DNA of 64,000 nt, taken from NCBI GenBank assembly GCA_001600495.1, contig BCKE01000066.1, positions 176,245-240,244 of the forward strand. Reading direction: 5' to 3'. The translations under genes and the position numbers were made by a program. Positions 19,067-28,831 of the stretch are shown here, piece after piece (positions within the stretch are counted from its first letter, which is position 1; every line of letters starts with the position of its first letter). Below the pieces are notes generated by a model, which did not search any database, was not told the DNA's origin, and saw nothing but the letters and a program-made list of their open reading frames with translations. The stretch comes from Pilasporangium apinafurcum. Its lineage: Eukaryota; Oomycota; Peronosporomycetes; Pythiales; Pythiaceae.

Positions 19067-20418
19067 CCCCAAGAGACCATATAGGTTAGAAAGGTATGAG
19101 TAACTCGGAGAGAATCTCCTGTTTTGTTCTTTGGGTTCAACTTGACTAGCAAAAGCTAACTAAGACTAGACAATCGTAGAGTAGTCATCTTTGATACCTG
19201 GACTCGATGAGTAAGTGGTCATTCTTGAAAAAGATGTTTCTAGCAGCATTGACATCTCTATCAAGGACGAACTTGCAGTGAACACACTCCAAGACTTTCT
19301 GGTGCTTCATCGTGTGATTGACTCTTCCACGTCTAACATCATGCCATGAAAATTATAAAACTATGGACTCTCGGATCAATTGCACACATTCGAATGGAGT
19401 GTGTCTGCTGGAGTTCTTTCAATATTGGAACCCAGATATAATAGTGATCTTCTCGAGTTCTCTGCAAACAAGCTGCATATCTGAGTGTTGGAAATTGCTC
19501 TTTGATCTTAATACCTTTATTCTGGGAGAAACCAAAATATCGTAGAAAGCATTGAAGTTGACCTTCATTAGACTTTAGTGATCAAGATTGGATTTCAACC
19601 AAAGTCGTGTTATCCTTTCTTGATTTGAACCTCAACTGAGGAAACGACGTTTTCTTTCTTTTGTCCTTACAAGATTTGAATCAAGCTTTCGAGGACTTGT
19701 CAACTTTCACGAAATCTCTGTAGGTTGAATTCATGACCTCTGCTGGAGCATTTAGATGATATTCCGGAAGATAGTTGGTTAATGAATGCTTTTGAGTGAT
19801 CGGATGATATTTCGCACCTAGGTCTTTCATTGACAACATATAGCAGTCTTCTCTCGATGCTTCGACGATCTTGTTATAAATTGCTCGATAAGTATCAAAC
19901 ATTTTCTTGAAAAGTTGCTTCTATTCCTTTGTTAGATACAGTTTCACTTTCAAGATGCTGTTCAGACTTGGTTTGTCTATCTTATATCGTTTGATCCTTT
20001 CGGAGATCAGAGTCTTCTAAGCACTTCTGATCTCTTTCCATTTCTTCTGATAATGAAGGCACTAGCACAAAATGAGAGGTCTTCTTACAGTTCTTGTGCT
20101 TCCATCTCTTCATTCTTGTCTTGATGAAGTTGTTGGTCACCATGAACCACGACTTGGATGGTATGTTCTTTACACATTTGCGCAAAGGATCCGTACCGAA
20201 ATCAGATCTTGGATGATAACCATGGTCCTTGAAATCTACTCTTTGTATGGCATCGCCACTAATCCGGACGATCTTGGTTTGCTGTCAATTGCATGAAGAG
20301 AATATGTTGTGTAGTCACTTTGATCGTGATTATTGAAGTGTTTGATGTCTTCTATAAACTAATATCTGTAACAATGTATACATGACTAATTTATAGAGGT
20401 ATCTAAATAGGACCAAAA
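19067..20418 (-). mobile_element. decayed Fanzor/TnpB-like element, left copy
   Basis: Read on the minus strand. The C-terminal end encodes MKHQKVLECVHCKFVLDRD then VNAARNIF (about 19220-19310), the zinc-ribbon plus third RuvC motif typical of TnpB and Fanzor nucleases. Upstream lies MCAIDPRVHSF (about 19355-19395), the first RuvC motif, with Gly changed to Arg. Between the two is only about 20 codons and a frame change, so the second RuvC region is deleted. N-terminal pieces (19681-19902, 19982-20185) are in other frames. The element is dead. It ends 20 bp before the ATG of the glycosyltransferase. Confidence 0.8.
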
Positions 20419-20569
20419 GCCACTCACTTTGCTCATCTATGACAATGGTGCAGTTTGTGCAGCGCGCGCGTGTGTATCTGCAGCAACCAATACTACCGGT
20501 TCACCACACCCTCGCGCGCCACAAGTGGGTGCGCAAGATCACGCTTCTTCGATTGCTCGTGGTGGTTTT
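19067..20569. repeat. left arm of a 1,503-bp inverted duplication
   Basis: Every position x in this arm pairs with 44651 minus x in the right arm (24082-25584). The sum is the same at the outer end, the inner end and all checked internal open frames, so there are no indels. All four peptide frames that can be compared are identical between arms. The arm contains a broken Fanzor/TnpB-like element plus the first 131 bp of the glycosyltransferase gene. The 3,512 bp between arms holds that gene, SEC13 and PEN-2. Confidence 0.95.
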
Positions 20570-21512
20570 GGTGTGGGTCGTCGGGTGGATCTACCTGCAG
20601 TTGTTGGTGCGCTACGGGAGCATTTCGCCCATCGCCACGGCACTGTTCACCCGCGCCTACAATGGACGGCAGGCATGGGATTACCCGCCATCCACTGATC
20701 CTCCATGGCGTCCCCCGTTTAGAGTTGTTGTATCACTTACCACTACACCCAGTCGACTGGATAAAGTCATGAACAGCGTGAATTCACTCGTCAAACAGAG
20801 TCTTGTACCGGATAAGATCTACTTGAATATCCCCACTGGTCCCATGAAGCGGCATCCTGAACGGTCGTATGACGAAATTGCTATCCCCTTAGAACTAGAA
20901 TCATTGGCGCCATTGGTCATGATCAACCGATGTGTCGACGATGGCCCTGCTACGAAGCTCCTCGGTGCATTACGCTTGGAGGATGACGATTCGACGTTGA
21001 TCATTACAGTAGATGACGATTTCGAGTATCCACCACAATTGGTGGAGGCTTTAGCGTGGGAGGCAGTGGAGAAGAAAGAGGATGTGTTGGGTATCTGTGG
21101 ATGGGGAATGTTGCCACTTTATCATGAAGTGGGGGTGGTGCCTGCATATGTCCCCTACATCATGCGACCACGTGGGCGGTTCGTGGATATTCTCCAGGCA
21201 TGCTGTGGAAATGCCTATCGTCGCGGATTTTTCCATGATATCGACGCTTTAGCAGCCATTCCACCTGTATGCGTGACAGTCGATGATGTGTGGATCGCTG
21301 GCTTTCTTCGTACGGTCGAAGAACGACACAGCGCCATCATTAGCAAGCGGTTGGATCCAGAGGATCCACCATGGAAACAGGAAGAGGCTAAATCCGACGC
21401 AAAGAAGATGACGCTTTCGAATTACAACCACGAAAATCAGATTCATTACAAATGTGTACGCGCCATTGAGAAACAGTTCCAGCGCCGGTGGACACGTAAC
21501 TACGAAGAGTAA
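20439..21512 (+). CDS. type II membrane glycosyltransferase, GT-A-like
   Basis: 357 residues, single exon. A short basic N-terminus and one membrane anchor (about 38-60) are followed by a catalytic domain opening with VVVSLTTTPSRL and SLVKQSLVPDKIYLN, as in nucleotide-sugar transferases. LIITVDDDFEYPP (about 188-200) gives a DxD-type metal site. The likely location is the Golgi or endoplasmic-reticulum membrane; the sugar and acceptor are unknown. The ATG lies only 20 bp from the end of a Fanzor relic, so its upstream region has been replaced. An ATG two codons further in is possible. A copy of the first 131 bp sits in the right arm at 24082-24212. Confidence 0.8.
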   Translation: MTMVQFVQRARVYLQQPILPVHHTLARHKWVRKITLLRLLVVVLVWVVGWIYLQLLVRYGSISPIATALFTRAYNGRQAWDYPPSTDPPWRPPFRVVVSLTTTPSRLDKVMNSVNSLVKQSLVPDKIYLNIPTGPMKRHPERSYDEIAIPLELESLAPLVMINRCVDDGPATKLLGALRLEDDDSTLIITVDDDFEYPPQLVEALAWEAVEKKEDVLGICGWGMLPLYHEVGVVPAYVPYIMRPRGRFVDILQACCGNAYRRGFFHDIDALAAIPPVCVTVDDVWIAGFLRTVEERHSAIISKRLDPEDPPWKQEEAKSDAKKMTLSNYNHENQIHYKCVRAIEKQFQRRWTRNYEE

Positions 21513-21721
21513 TTAAAAAAATGTACAACGCTAATGACGAACTCATATGCATTCATGATTATTTTATCTCTCGCTTGTTGTTTCTTCGATACGTGTTTTA
21601 AAACTCTTTTCTTTCTTCTGTTTGAGTTATTTGCATCGAGAGCATGAACCAGCAGTTTAAAAGAGAGTCGAAAAAAAAACTGGAAGGCTATAACTCCGTG
21701 AGCTAACGAATCCATTTTGGT

Positions 21722-22944
21722 CTACTCCTTGCCATCATGAATGGTTCCAGCCTCGTCCACTGATGAAATTTGTCTATATCAATAAAACAAGAAAAGTCGG
21801 TTAAACTATCCAATGCAGCTAAATGGAGATAGAAAATGCAGTCGCACATACATCCACTTTTTATCGAGCGTTTCCTTCCATAACGTCACTTTGTGGTCGC
21901 CGGAAGAGACCGCCAACACATTACCCGTGACAGACCAGCTCACGCTCCACACGGGCGCGTCAAAGATGTGCAGCAGCTCTCGCTTCCAGCCAGCGTTCTC
22001 CTCCGTTTGCGTCCAGATGTACACATGTTTGTCCTCCGAGGCGCTTGCGATGAGGTTGACTGGCATGCCCGTGCTAGGCGCCCAGGCTACATCGCGCACC
22101 CAATCGCTGTGCGCGGGGGCGGAGCTGATTTCCTCCTTCGTCCACTCAGTCTGACCCTCAGCAAGGCTCCAAATCTTGATGGTTTTGTCACAAGAACCCG
22201 TCACAAGGCGTCGAATCGAACCAGTTTCGCTCTTGGACCCAAGCGAGTTGAAGGGAGCCCAGCTCACAGAATTGCAACCAAGCGAGCTGTCCTTGAAATG
22301 ACTCACGCTCCATCCCTCCGCTAGCAACGTAAACAAATTTAATATTACGCATTGATAAAAGTCAATTTAATTGTGAATAGAGACGTACTGGAATAGCTGA
22401 GCACTGATACGCGACCATCGGCTGAGGCACACGCAAGCGCCAGGCCGTACTCATGCGGTGCCCAGGCGATAGAATTGACCGACGCTTCGTGGAAGGCGTG
22501 CATATATGCCTGTGTCCACTGGTTTAGACTCTGCTCGCGATAGATTATCACCTTGGCGTCGTAGGAGCAGGACGCGAGGAGCACCCCGAATTTTGGATGC
22601 GCCCACGCTACTTGCCACACTGGACCCTCATGGCTATCGCACAGCAAGATATAAGCAACTATAAAAATCTCCTTCACTGTACACTGGAAAAATGTAGAGT
22701 TACGTACCCTGTGAGCATTTGTTCATTGGTTTGCACGTCACCAGTAACGTCGTAGACCTTGATGGTGCGATCGGAGGAGCACGTAGCCAGCCGTTTGCCA
22801 TAGTAGTCCAACTGGGCGTCGTGCTAGGTCAACAAACAGCGCATTGCAGTCAGCAATAGACCATTAAACAGTTAATATAAAAATTGCTCAGCGTACGATC
22901 ATGTCTTCATGTTGCGTATCAATGGAGAGAATTGGGGCCGTCAT
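21722..22944 (-). CDS. SEC13: SEC13 WD40 protein (COPII coat / nuclear pore), five exons
   Basis: Exons are 22944-22897, 22823-22708, 22633-22389, 22320-21852 and 21773-21722, giving 309 residues (yeast 297, human 322). Splices are GT-AG and keep frame through recognisable text: [68 protein letters not shown] and [13 protein letters not shown]13 pairs with SEC31 in COPII coats and with Nup proteins at pores. The last exon is only 52 nt and encodes the tail ending in DGKE. An in-frame ATG at 23022 would add 26 residues not seen in homologs, so the inner start is preferred. Confidence 0.92.
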
Positions 22945-23403
22945 GTTGCTGAGCGTCGTCAAGCAATAGCGATGCGCTTTTTGATTTTGAGTGCTTCCGT
23001 GGCAAAAGGGGGACAAATCCATTACTTTTGGTCCTCAATTAGCATTTTTTAACCAGAGCTACACGCTAATCTAGGACGACACTGTTTTCAACCAATCCGA
23101 ACATGCCAATTCAATATGGGTAGGCTTTGGAATCATGCAAGGCTCTTTGTTGCTTCAGGTATGGTAGAATGGAATGATAACATGTTTAGATGTCTACATG
23201 CATATATATATATATATATATTAGATTGATATGAACTGAAATACCGCTGCGTAATATATATTCTCTCGGCATACCATGGAGAAAACGGCAACTAGAAGAA
23301 TGGCGTTACTGGCAATCGTAATGAAGAAGACACTGCCTCTGAATACAATGGAGAGTCATGAATGGAATATCTCCTCGATTTCTTGAGAATTTTTCTGCCT
23401 TTA
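22945..23403. other. intergenic with AT microsatellite
   Basis: 459 bases between SEC13 and the end of PEN-2. It contains a (TA)n run at about 23203-23221 and no recognisable gene. Part of 22945-23022 could be translated if SEC13 uses its upstream ATG. Confidence 0.5.
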
Positions 23404-23865
23404 TCACCACCCAACATCGACATTTTTCGACGGCAGTACCATGACGAGATTGGCCCATCCAAAATCTTCCCAATTCAACTGGAAGAGAAGCACCCATCCG
23501 ATGAACAATATTGTGGTAAAGGCGAATCCCATCGCCGACCGACGCACCCCTGCATACACGCGCACATCGCAACGTAAATCAATAAGATAACTACATGTTG
23601 GTCTACCATAACCCTATGTGATTCACTTACATAGAGTGACTTTGGGGTCGATCGATGGGTCAAGAAACTGCTTTCGGTAGAAAATAATGTTGACGAAGTG
23701 CAGCCATGGTAACAACATCAGCCCGCCGAAAAACATCTTGCGCGCGACGGCATCATCTGACTCTTTGTTGAGATTTCGCGTAAAATTGCCGCGGTTGTTG
23801 GCGTCTCCTCCTGTCGGTGGGCCATTTGGCGTCTCCTCAAGCACAGGAACTCGCTCGTCGGTCAT
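23404..23865 (-). CDS. PSENEN: PEN-2, gamma-secretase subunit (two exons)
   Basis: Exons are 23865-23631 and 23549-23404, joining (phase 1) to 126 residues. The core reads KMFFGGLMLLPWLHFVNIIFY, then VTLWVRRSAMGFAF and WVLLFQ, matching the hairpin of PEN-2 (human: YYLGGF.FLPFLW.VN and YVWRSAVGF). PEN-2 is the smallest subunit of the presenilin protease complex and triggers its maturation. Compared with human PEN-2 (101 residues) the extra length is a hydrophilic N-terminus rich in Glu, Pro and Asn. The 81-nt intron has GTAAGT and CAG ends. Confidence 0.88.
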
Positions 23866-24044
23866 CTTCTTTAGTCTCTTCTTGTTTCACGCTGCTGTCA
23901 TAAAGCGATCAAGTCAAAAATTACCAAAATAGACTACTTAATTGTTTAAATATAACTAGCGCTGTTATCTGGCTATAAAATATCCAGTAAATTATACACT
24001 CATACCTGTATATAATTATACTTCCTAACTGTCAATATATGGGT

Positions 24045-24269
24045 TTTTGGTCCTATTTAGATACCTCTATAAATTAGTCATAAAACCACCACGAGCAATC
24101 GAAGAAGCGTGATCTTGCGCACCCACTTGTGGCGCGCGAGGGTGTGGTGAACCGGTAGTATTGGTTGCTGCAGATACACACGCGCGCGCTGCACAAACTG
24201 CACCATTGTCATAGATGAGCAAAGTGAGTGGCTTTTGGTCCTATTTAGATACCTCTATAAATTAGTCAT
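24045..24269. repeat. 37-bp direct repeat at the inner edge of the right arm
   Basis: The same 37 bases (TTTTGGTCCTATTTAGATAC... to ...TTAGTCAT) occur at 24045-24081 and 24233-24269. The first copy abuts the exact inner end of the inverted duplication, and the second is the 5' edge of the Fanzor relic. The left arm has the motif once (20382-20418, opposite strand). The layout looks like a recombination or insertion junction. Confidence 0.85.
24082..24212 (-). pseudogene. 5' fragment of the glycosyltransferase gene
   Basis: Exact reverse-complement copy of 20439-20569. It encodes the first 43 codons of the glycosyltransferase up to the membrane anchor, then runs into unrelated sequence. It shows that the right arm was copied from the left, because the full gene is next to the left arm. 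Confidence 0.9.
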
Positions 24270-25584
24270 GTATACATTGTTACAGATATTAGTTTATAGA
24301 AGACATCAAACACTTCAATAATCACGATCAAAGTGACTACACAACATATTCTCTTCATGCAATTGACAGCAAACCAAGATCGTCCGGATTAGTGGCGATG
24401 CCATACAAAGAGTAGATTTCAAGGACCATGGTTATCATCCAAGATCTGATTTCGGTACGGATCCTTTGCGCAAATGTGTAAAGAACATACCATCCAAGTC
24501 GTGGTTCATGGTGACCAACAACTTCATCAAGACAAGAATGAAGAGATGGAAGCACAAGAACTGTAAGAAGACCTCTCATTTTGTGCTAGTGCCTTCATTA
24601 TCAGAAGAAATGGAAAGAGATCAGAAGTGCTTAGAAGACTCTGATCTCCGAAAGGATCAAACGATATAAGATAGACAAACCAAGTCTGAACAGCATCTTG
24701 AAAGTGAAACTGTATCTAACAAAGGAATAGAAGCAACTTTTCAAGAAAATGTTTGATACTTATCGAGCAATTTATAACAAGATCGTCGAAGCATCGAGAG
24801 AAGACTGCTATATGTTGTCAATGAAAGACCTAGGTGCGAAATATCATCCGATCACTCAAAAGCATTCATTAACCAACTATCTTCCGGAATATCATCTAAA
24901 TGCTCCAGCAGAGGTCATGAATTCAACCTACAGAGATTTCGTGAAAGTTGACAAGTCCTCGAAAGCTTGATTCAAATCTTGTAAGGACAAAAGAAAGAAA
25001 ACGTCGTTTCCTCAGTTGAGGTTCAAATCAAGAAAGGATAACACGACTTTGGTTGAAATCCAATCTTGATCACTAAAGTCTAATGAAGGTCAACTTCAAT
25101 GCTTTCTACGATATTTTGGTTTCTCCCAGAATAAAGGTATTAAGATCAAAGAGCAATTTCCAACACTCAGATATGCAGCTTGTTTGCAGAGAACTCGAGA
25201 AGATCACTATTATATCTGGGTTCCAATATTGAAAGAACTCCAGCAGACACACTCCATTCGAATGTGTGCAATTGATCCGAGAGTCCATAGTTTTATAATT
25301 TTCATGGCATGATGTTAGACGTGGAAGAGTCAATCACACGATGAAGCACCAGAAAGTCTTGGAGTGTGTTCACTGCAAGTTCGTCCTTGATAGAGATGTC
25401 AATGCTGCTAGAAACATCTTTTTCAAGAATGACCACTTACTCATCGAGTCCAGGTATCAAAGATGACTACTCTACGATTGTCTAGTCTTAGTTAGCTTTT
25501 GCTAGTCAAGTTGAACCCAAAGAACAAAACAGGAGATTCTCTCCGAGTTACTCATACCTTTCTAACCTATATGGTCTCTTGGGG
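24233..25584 (+). mobile_element. decayed Fanzor/TnpB-like element, right copy
   Basis: Plus-strand orientation of the same relic. Pieces in order: an N-terminal region with a basic stretch (24466-24669), a helical piece (24749-24970), a PQLRFKSRKD-like segment near 25010, a segment reading RYFGFSQNKGIKIKEQFPTL near 25110, RuvC-I CAIDPRVHSF near 25255-25290, then after a frame change KVLECVHCKFVLDRDVNAAR near 25345-25410. The frames differ between pieces, so no full nuclease can be made. The DP.V and DRDVNAARN motifs are the basis for the family call. Confidence 0.8.
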
Positions 25585-25821
25585 GTGGTTGGTAAACTGC
25601 CAATAAAATATTGCTATTAAAAAAGTAACTCTTAAGTACCCCTTAAGTGAGCGGAAAGTGGATTCTGTTCTTACTGTGAGGAGTGTTTGTTTCTTTGGAG
25701 ACGCGTTTGATCATCTCAGGTTCATCCCAAACAAGAAGGCGGAGGAAGCGTGTGCTCTTCATCTCTATTTCTCTCTGTAGACAAGTATAGCTTGCTATCT
25801 CTATTGACCTACATACTTTAG

Positions 25822-26607
25822 ATGAATCTCTTCGGTCGAAAATCCGCCCCGCCCGTGAAAACTGGCCCAGGCGCCACTGCTGAAACCATTCGGAAACTTC
25901 GGGAACAGCTTGACACGTTGGAGAAACGAGAAGTACATATTGAGAAGAAGATTGTTCTACAATTGGAAGAAGCCAAGAAGAAGTCTGCAAGTAAAGACAA
26001 ACGCGGTGCAATCTTTGCACTGAAACGTAAGAAGATGTTTGAGGCCGAAATCGAGAAGCTCCAGGGAGCGCGAATGACTTTGGAGACACAGGTCATGACA
26101 CTAGAGAGTGCGCATGTCAACATGGAAACGTTCATGGCACTGCGCTCCGGTGCGAATCAAATGAAGGCTATCCACGGACAGATGAGTGTCGATACAGTCG
26201 ACAATATCATGGACGACATTCAGGAAGAAATGGCCACTGCTGATGAAATTGGCCGCGCGATTTCCCAGCCCCTTGGCTCGCAATTATACGATGACGACGA
26301 ATTGGAGGAAGAATTGCGTGAGATGGAGGAGCTGGAGCTGGAAGAGAAACTGCTGGAGCCAACGCCTGCCATCCAAACACCAGTGCAGCAGCCAGCACAG
26401 GCAGCACCTGCTCAAGCGCAACCACCAGCACCTGTGCGAACCGCAACCGCTCAACCTGCTGCTGCTGCCATTGCGCAGCCTGCAGCACCTCAATACAATC
26501 TACCGGAAGTACCAACACACCGCATCTCGAATATTAACGTGGTAGGAACGGCGGACGAGGACGAATTAGAAGCATTACGGAAGCTCGAAGCGTCTATGGC
26601 GCTGTAG
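25822..26607 (+). CDS. ESCRT-III subunit SNF7/CHMP4
   Basis: 261 residues, single exon. The N-terminal basic coiled coil (KLREQLDTLEKREVHIEKKI, then KKSASKDKRGAIFALKRKK) and the helix NMETFMALRSGANQMKAIHG followed by VDNIMDDIQEEM are SNF7-family text. An acidic region (DDDELEEELREMEELELEEK) precedes an Ala/Pro/Gln-rich linker and a C-terminal helix ending LRKLEASMAL, the usual place for a MIT-interacting or ALIX-binding motif. SNF7 polymers cut membrane necks in endosomal sorting and cytokinesis. It lies just beyond the right arm of the inverted duplication and appears unaffected. Confidence 0.92.
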   Translation: MNLFGRKSAPPVKTGPGATAETIRKLREQLDTLEKREVHIEKKIVLQLEEAKKKSASKDKRGAIFALKRKKMFEAEIEKLQGARMTLETQVMTLESAHVNMETFMALRSGANQMKAIHGQMSVDTVDNIMDDIQEEMATADEIGRAISQPLGSQLYDDDELEEELREMEELELEEKLLEPTPAIQTPVQQPAQAAPAQAQPPAPVRTATAQPAAAAIAQPAAPQYNLPEVPTHRISNINVVGTADEDELEALRKLEASMAL

Positions 26608-26923
26608 AGACCAAACTATTGATGGCTCGTTGGGATGCGTTTGGCCGAAATAGTTTCAATACATGTTTTTGAATGCCTCTCGTTTCTTATCACGTTCATC
26701 GGATTCTTCATAACAAGTTCTCTAACGTAACATAGTACTGCCACGGGAAAGTCTGTTTGTTCTGTATTTGGTCATCAGTATCTGTCTGCTCACTATACTC
26801 CTGGACAACTGAAGCCTCCTGTGAACGGAAGGATGAAAGCAAGCAGCAAAAAGAAGAAGAATCAGCGCATTCCATGCCGCTCTCCTCCTGCTCGTCCTTC
26901 CGTCCATATCCAGCTTTGTCTCT

Positions 26924-27865
26924 CTATCTCTTAACCCACTGGAATTTCTTTCTCGCCTTCGGCTGACCCGGCTTCTTTCGTTCAACCATTCTCGGATCTC
27001 TCGTGAGCAACCCTTCCTTCTTGAGCGCTGGACGGTACGCTGGGTCAAAGTGTTGCAGCGCCCGCGCGATACCATGACGTATAGCACCTGCTTGGCCAGT
27101 CAACCCTCCACCTTTCACAGTGCAGTAGACGTCGAACTGGCCGATCTCGTCGACGACCGAGAACGGCTTTAGCACGTCTTCACGGTAGGTATCGCGCACA
27201 AAATAGTCCACGAGATCCTTCTTGTTGATGAAGATACGCCCGCCGTACGGAGATTCGCTCTTCTTCACCCACACACGTGCGGTACTGGTCTTACGGCGAC
27301 CCGTGCCATATGCGCGGCCAAACTCGTCCACCTTGCGCACTCGCACGACGTTCTTCTTGGCTTCTTCCATGGCACGACGCGCCAACTTCGCACGCATACG
27401 CTTCTCTTCATTAATGGCACTCAGATCGCGTACAGACTGGAGCCACGTCGGTACACCTTCTTCCGTCACAGCGTCTAGGTCCCCATCAAACCCTTGCCAA
27501 TCCTCAGAATCGAGTGCGCCCCATCGCTCTTCGTCCCAATCGTCATCCTCATCCACTTCTTCTTCAGAAAGCGTGTTAGCCTTGGCACGAAGATTTTCTT
27601 CTTCCTCTTCTTCGGAATCTGAATCATCGTCAGAATCGAAAGAATCGTCCGATGCGGAATGCTTTGGAGGCTTCGAGTTCGTGTTCTGGCTGAACGATCG
27701 AACGGCAGTCATCGCGGACTGCACACTTCGCGGCACCACCACCGCATTCTGCGACACGAAAGACACACCTGCACGCGCGCAATAAGGAGCATCAGCAGCT
27801 CTGGCGAGAGAGTTGACGCTCGCGCGTCCTACCAAACGCTTCGCGCTCGCCACCAGCAGCTTCAT
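26924..27865 (-). CDS. MRPS9: mitochondrial ribosomal protein uS9m
   Basis: 313 residues from the ATG ending at 27865, which starts MKLLVASAKRLVGRAS, a good mitochondrial targeting sequence. An ATG 11 codons upstream (27898) is less likely. A Ser/Asp/Glu-rich segment (about 70-115) separates the leader from the uS9 domain. That domain shows YGTGRRKTSTARVWVKKS, GRIFINKKDLVDYF, GQFDVYCTVKGGGLTGQAGA and HGIARAL, ending with a basic tail that normally reaches the decoding site. Convergent with SNF7. Confidence 0.93.
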   Translation of the reverse strand: MKLLVASAKRLVGRASVNSLARAADAPYCARAGVSFVSQNAVVVPRSVQSAMTAVRSFSQNTNSKPPKHSASDDSFDSDDDSDSEEEEEENLRAKANTLSEEEVDEDDDWDEERWGALDSEDWQGFDGDLDAVTEEGVPTWLQSVRDLSAINEEKRMRAKLARRAMEEAKKNVVRVRKVDEFGRAYGTGRRKTSTARVWVKKSESPYGGRIFINKKDLVDYFVRDTYREDVLKPFSVVDEIGQFDVYCTVKGGGLTGQAGAIRHGIARALQHFDPAYRPALKKEGLLTRDPRMVERKKPGQPKARKKFQWVKR

Positions 27866-28239
27866 CGTCACGCAGATGGAGATAATTGACACACCCAAAC
27901 ACAGCAGTGAGCTGATGGTCGGTGGTGATCTACTGTATTTTAATCCAATAATATCATTTTATTAAACTTGTTATAGTTTCTATTGGCTAAAAATGAAAAA
28001 TGTAGCTGTTTATAATTGTATGTTGTTGAAGAGGTTATAAATTTATACAGTATATGATTTCTTTGTGAAAAGTCACACAGCAATGCTTGATCTTTGGCGT
28101 TGAACACAGTCTAGTGCATGCAATTATCTAGTGACGAGTTGGCTTTAGCGACGAAAGCATGTTTTGGCTGATGGGAAAAGAAGGATACGTATAAGTATTT
28201 GGTGCAGTACCCAGACATTCTAGCTGGGGCCCAAATCGC

Positions 28240-28628
28240 TCATAATGTCGGAGTACATTACATGGGAGGATTTGCATGTCTACGAGGAAAATGTGAATCC
28301 GGAATGCTATCAGTGTATTCCACCTTGGGTTCGTAATCATTTACATCTGGAGATTCCCCCCAGTTGGTGCTAGTAGCAGAACAAACGACAAACGGTAAAC
28401 GCTGAATGTGCGCTTGCCTATTGCATTGTTCCTGATTGCAATAGCCTCACTTACGACCTCAGCAAATAGAAACGAAAGTGGATCCTTGTAGAAGACACGA
28501 AATAGATGAAAACAGATAGAGAGCGATGCTATAAACTGTATTCCTCGAATTAGTACTGCATGACCGAGACCAGCTGCCGGCGCAAACTTAAGCAACATGA
28601 GTGCTAAGACAAATACGATTATTAACAT
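28240..28628 (-). CDS. possible small spliced membrane protein, unrecognised
   Basis: The upstream piece begins MLIIVFVLALMLLKFAPAAG and has two hydrophobic stretches up to a GTAAGT site near 28456. After a plausible AG near 28364 an open frame reads NWGESPDVNDYEPKVEYTDS, then IPDSHFPRRHANPPM and stop. The two pieces do not join in frame with the sites I chose, so the gene model is unproven. The rest of 27899-28831 shows nothing else. Confidence 0.25.
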
Positions 28629-28831
28629 TTGTTAGAACAGAAGAAAGACCATAAAGCTCCTATATGCACAAAGATTCTACAATAGACGAGCATATGGAAA
28701 CCGTCGGTAATCTCTCCTGTCGTCAAGATCACTGGCTAATATATCATCGTCGTGTTGTCACTGTACTGCACACAAATAATTTCTCATTTTTTCTACTACA
28801 TACCACAACTGGTTATATTCCCGCTATTGTT

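Larger units (their letters stand above)
24082..25584. repeat. right arm of the 1,503-bp inverted duplication
   Basis: Reverse complement of 19067-20569 with no length difference. The outer end is at GGGG (25581-25584), after which the sequences diverge. It includes the Fanzor relic and the glycosyltransferase 5' fragment. Confidence 0.95.

Noticed and set aside
21813-22324. Plus-strand frames of 113 and 143 codons
   Set aside because: Antisense to SEC13 exon 4.
27222-27785. 187-codon plus-strand frame
   Set aside because: Antisense to the uS9m gene; the Ser run is the complement of the Asp/Glu-rich region.
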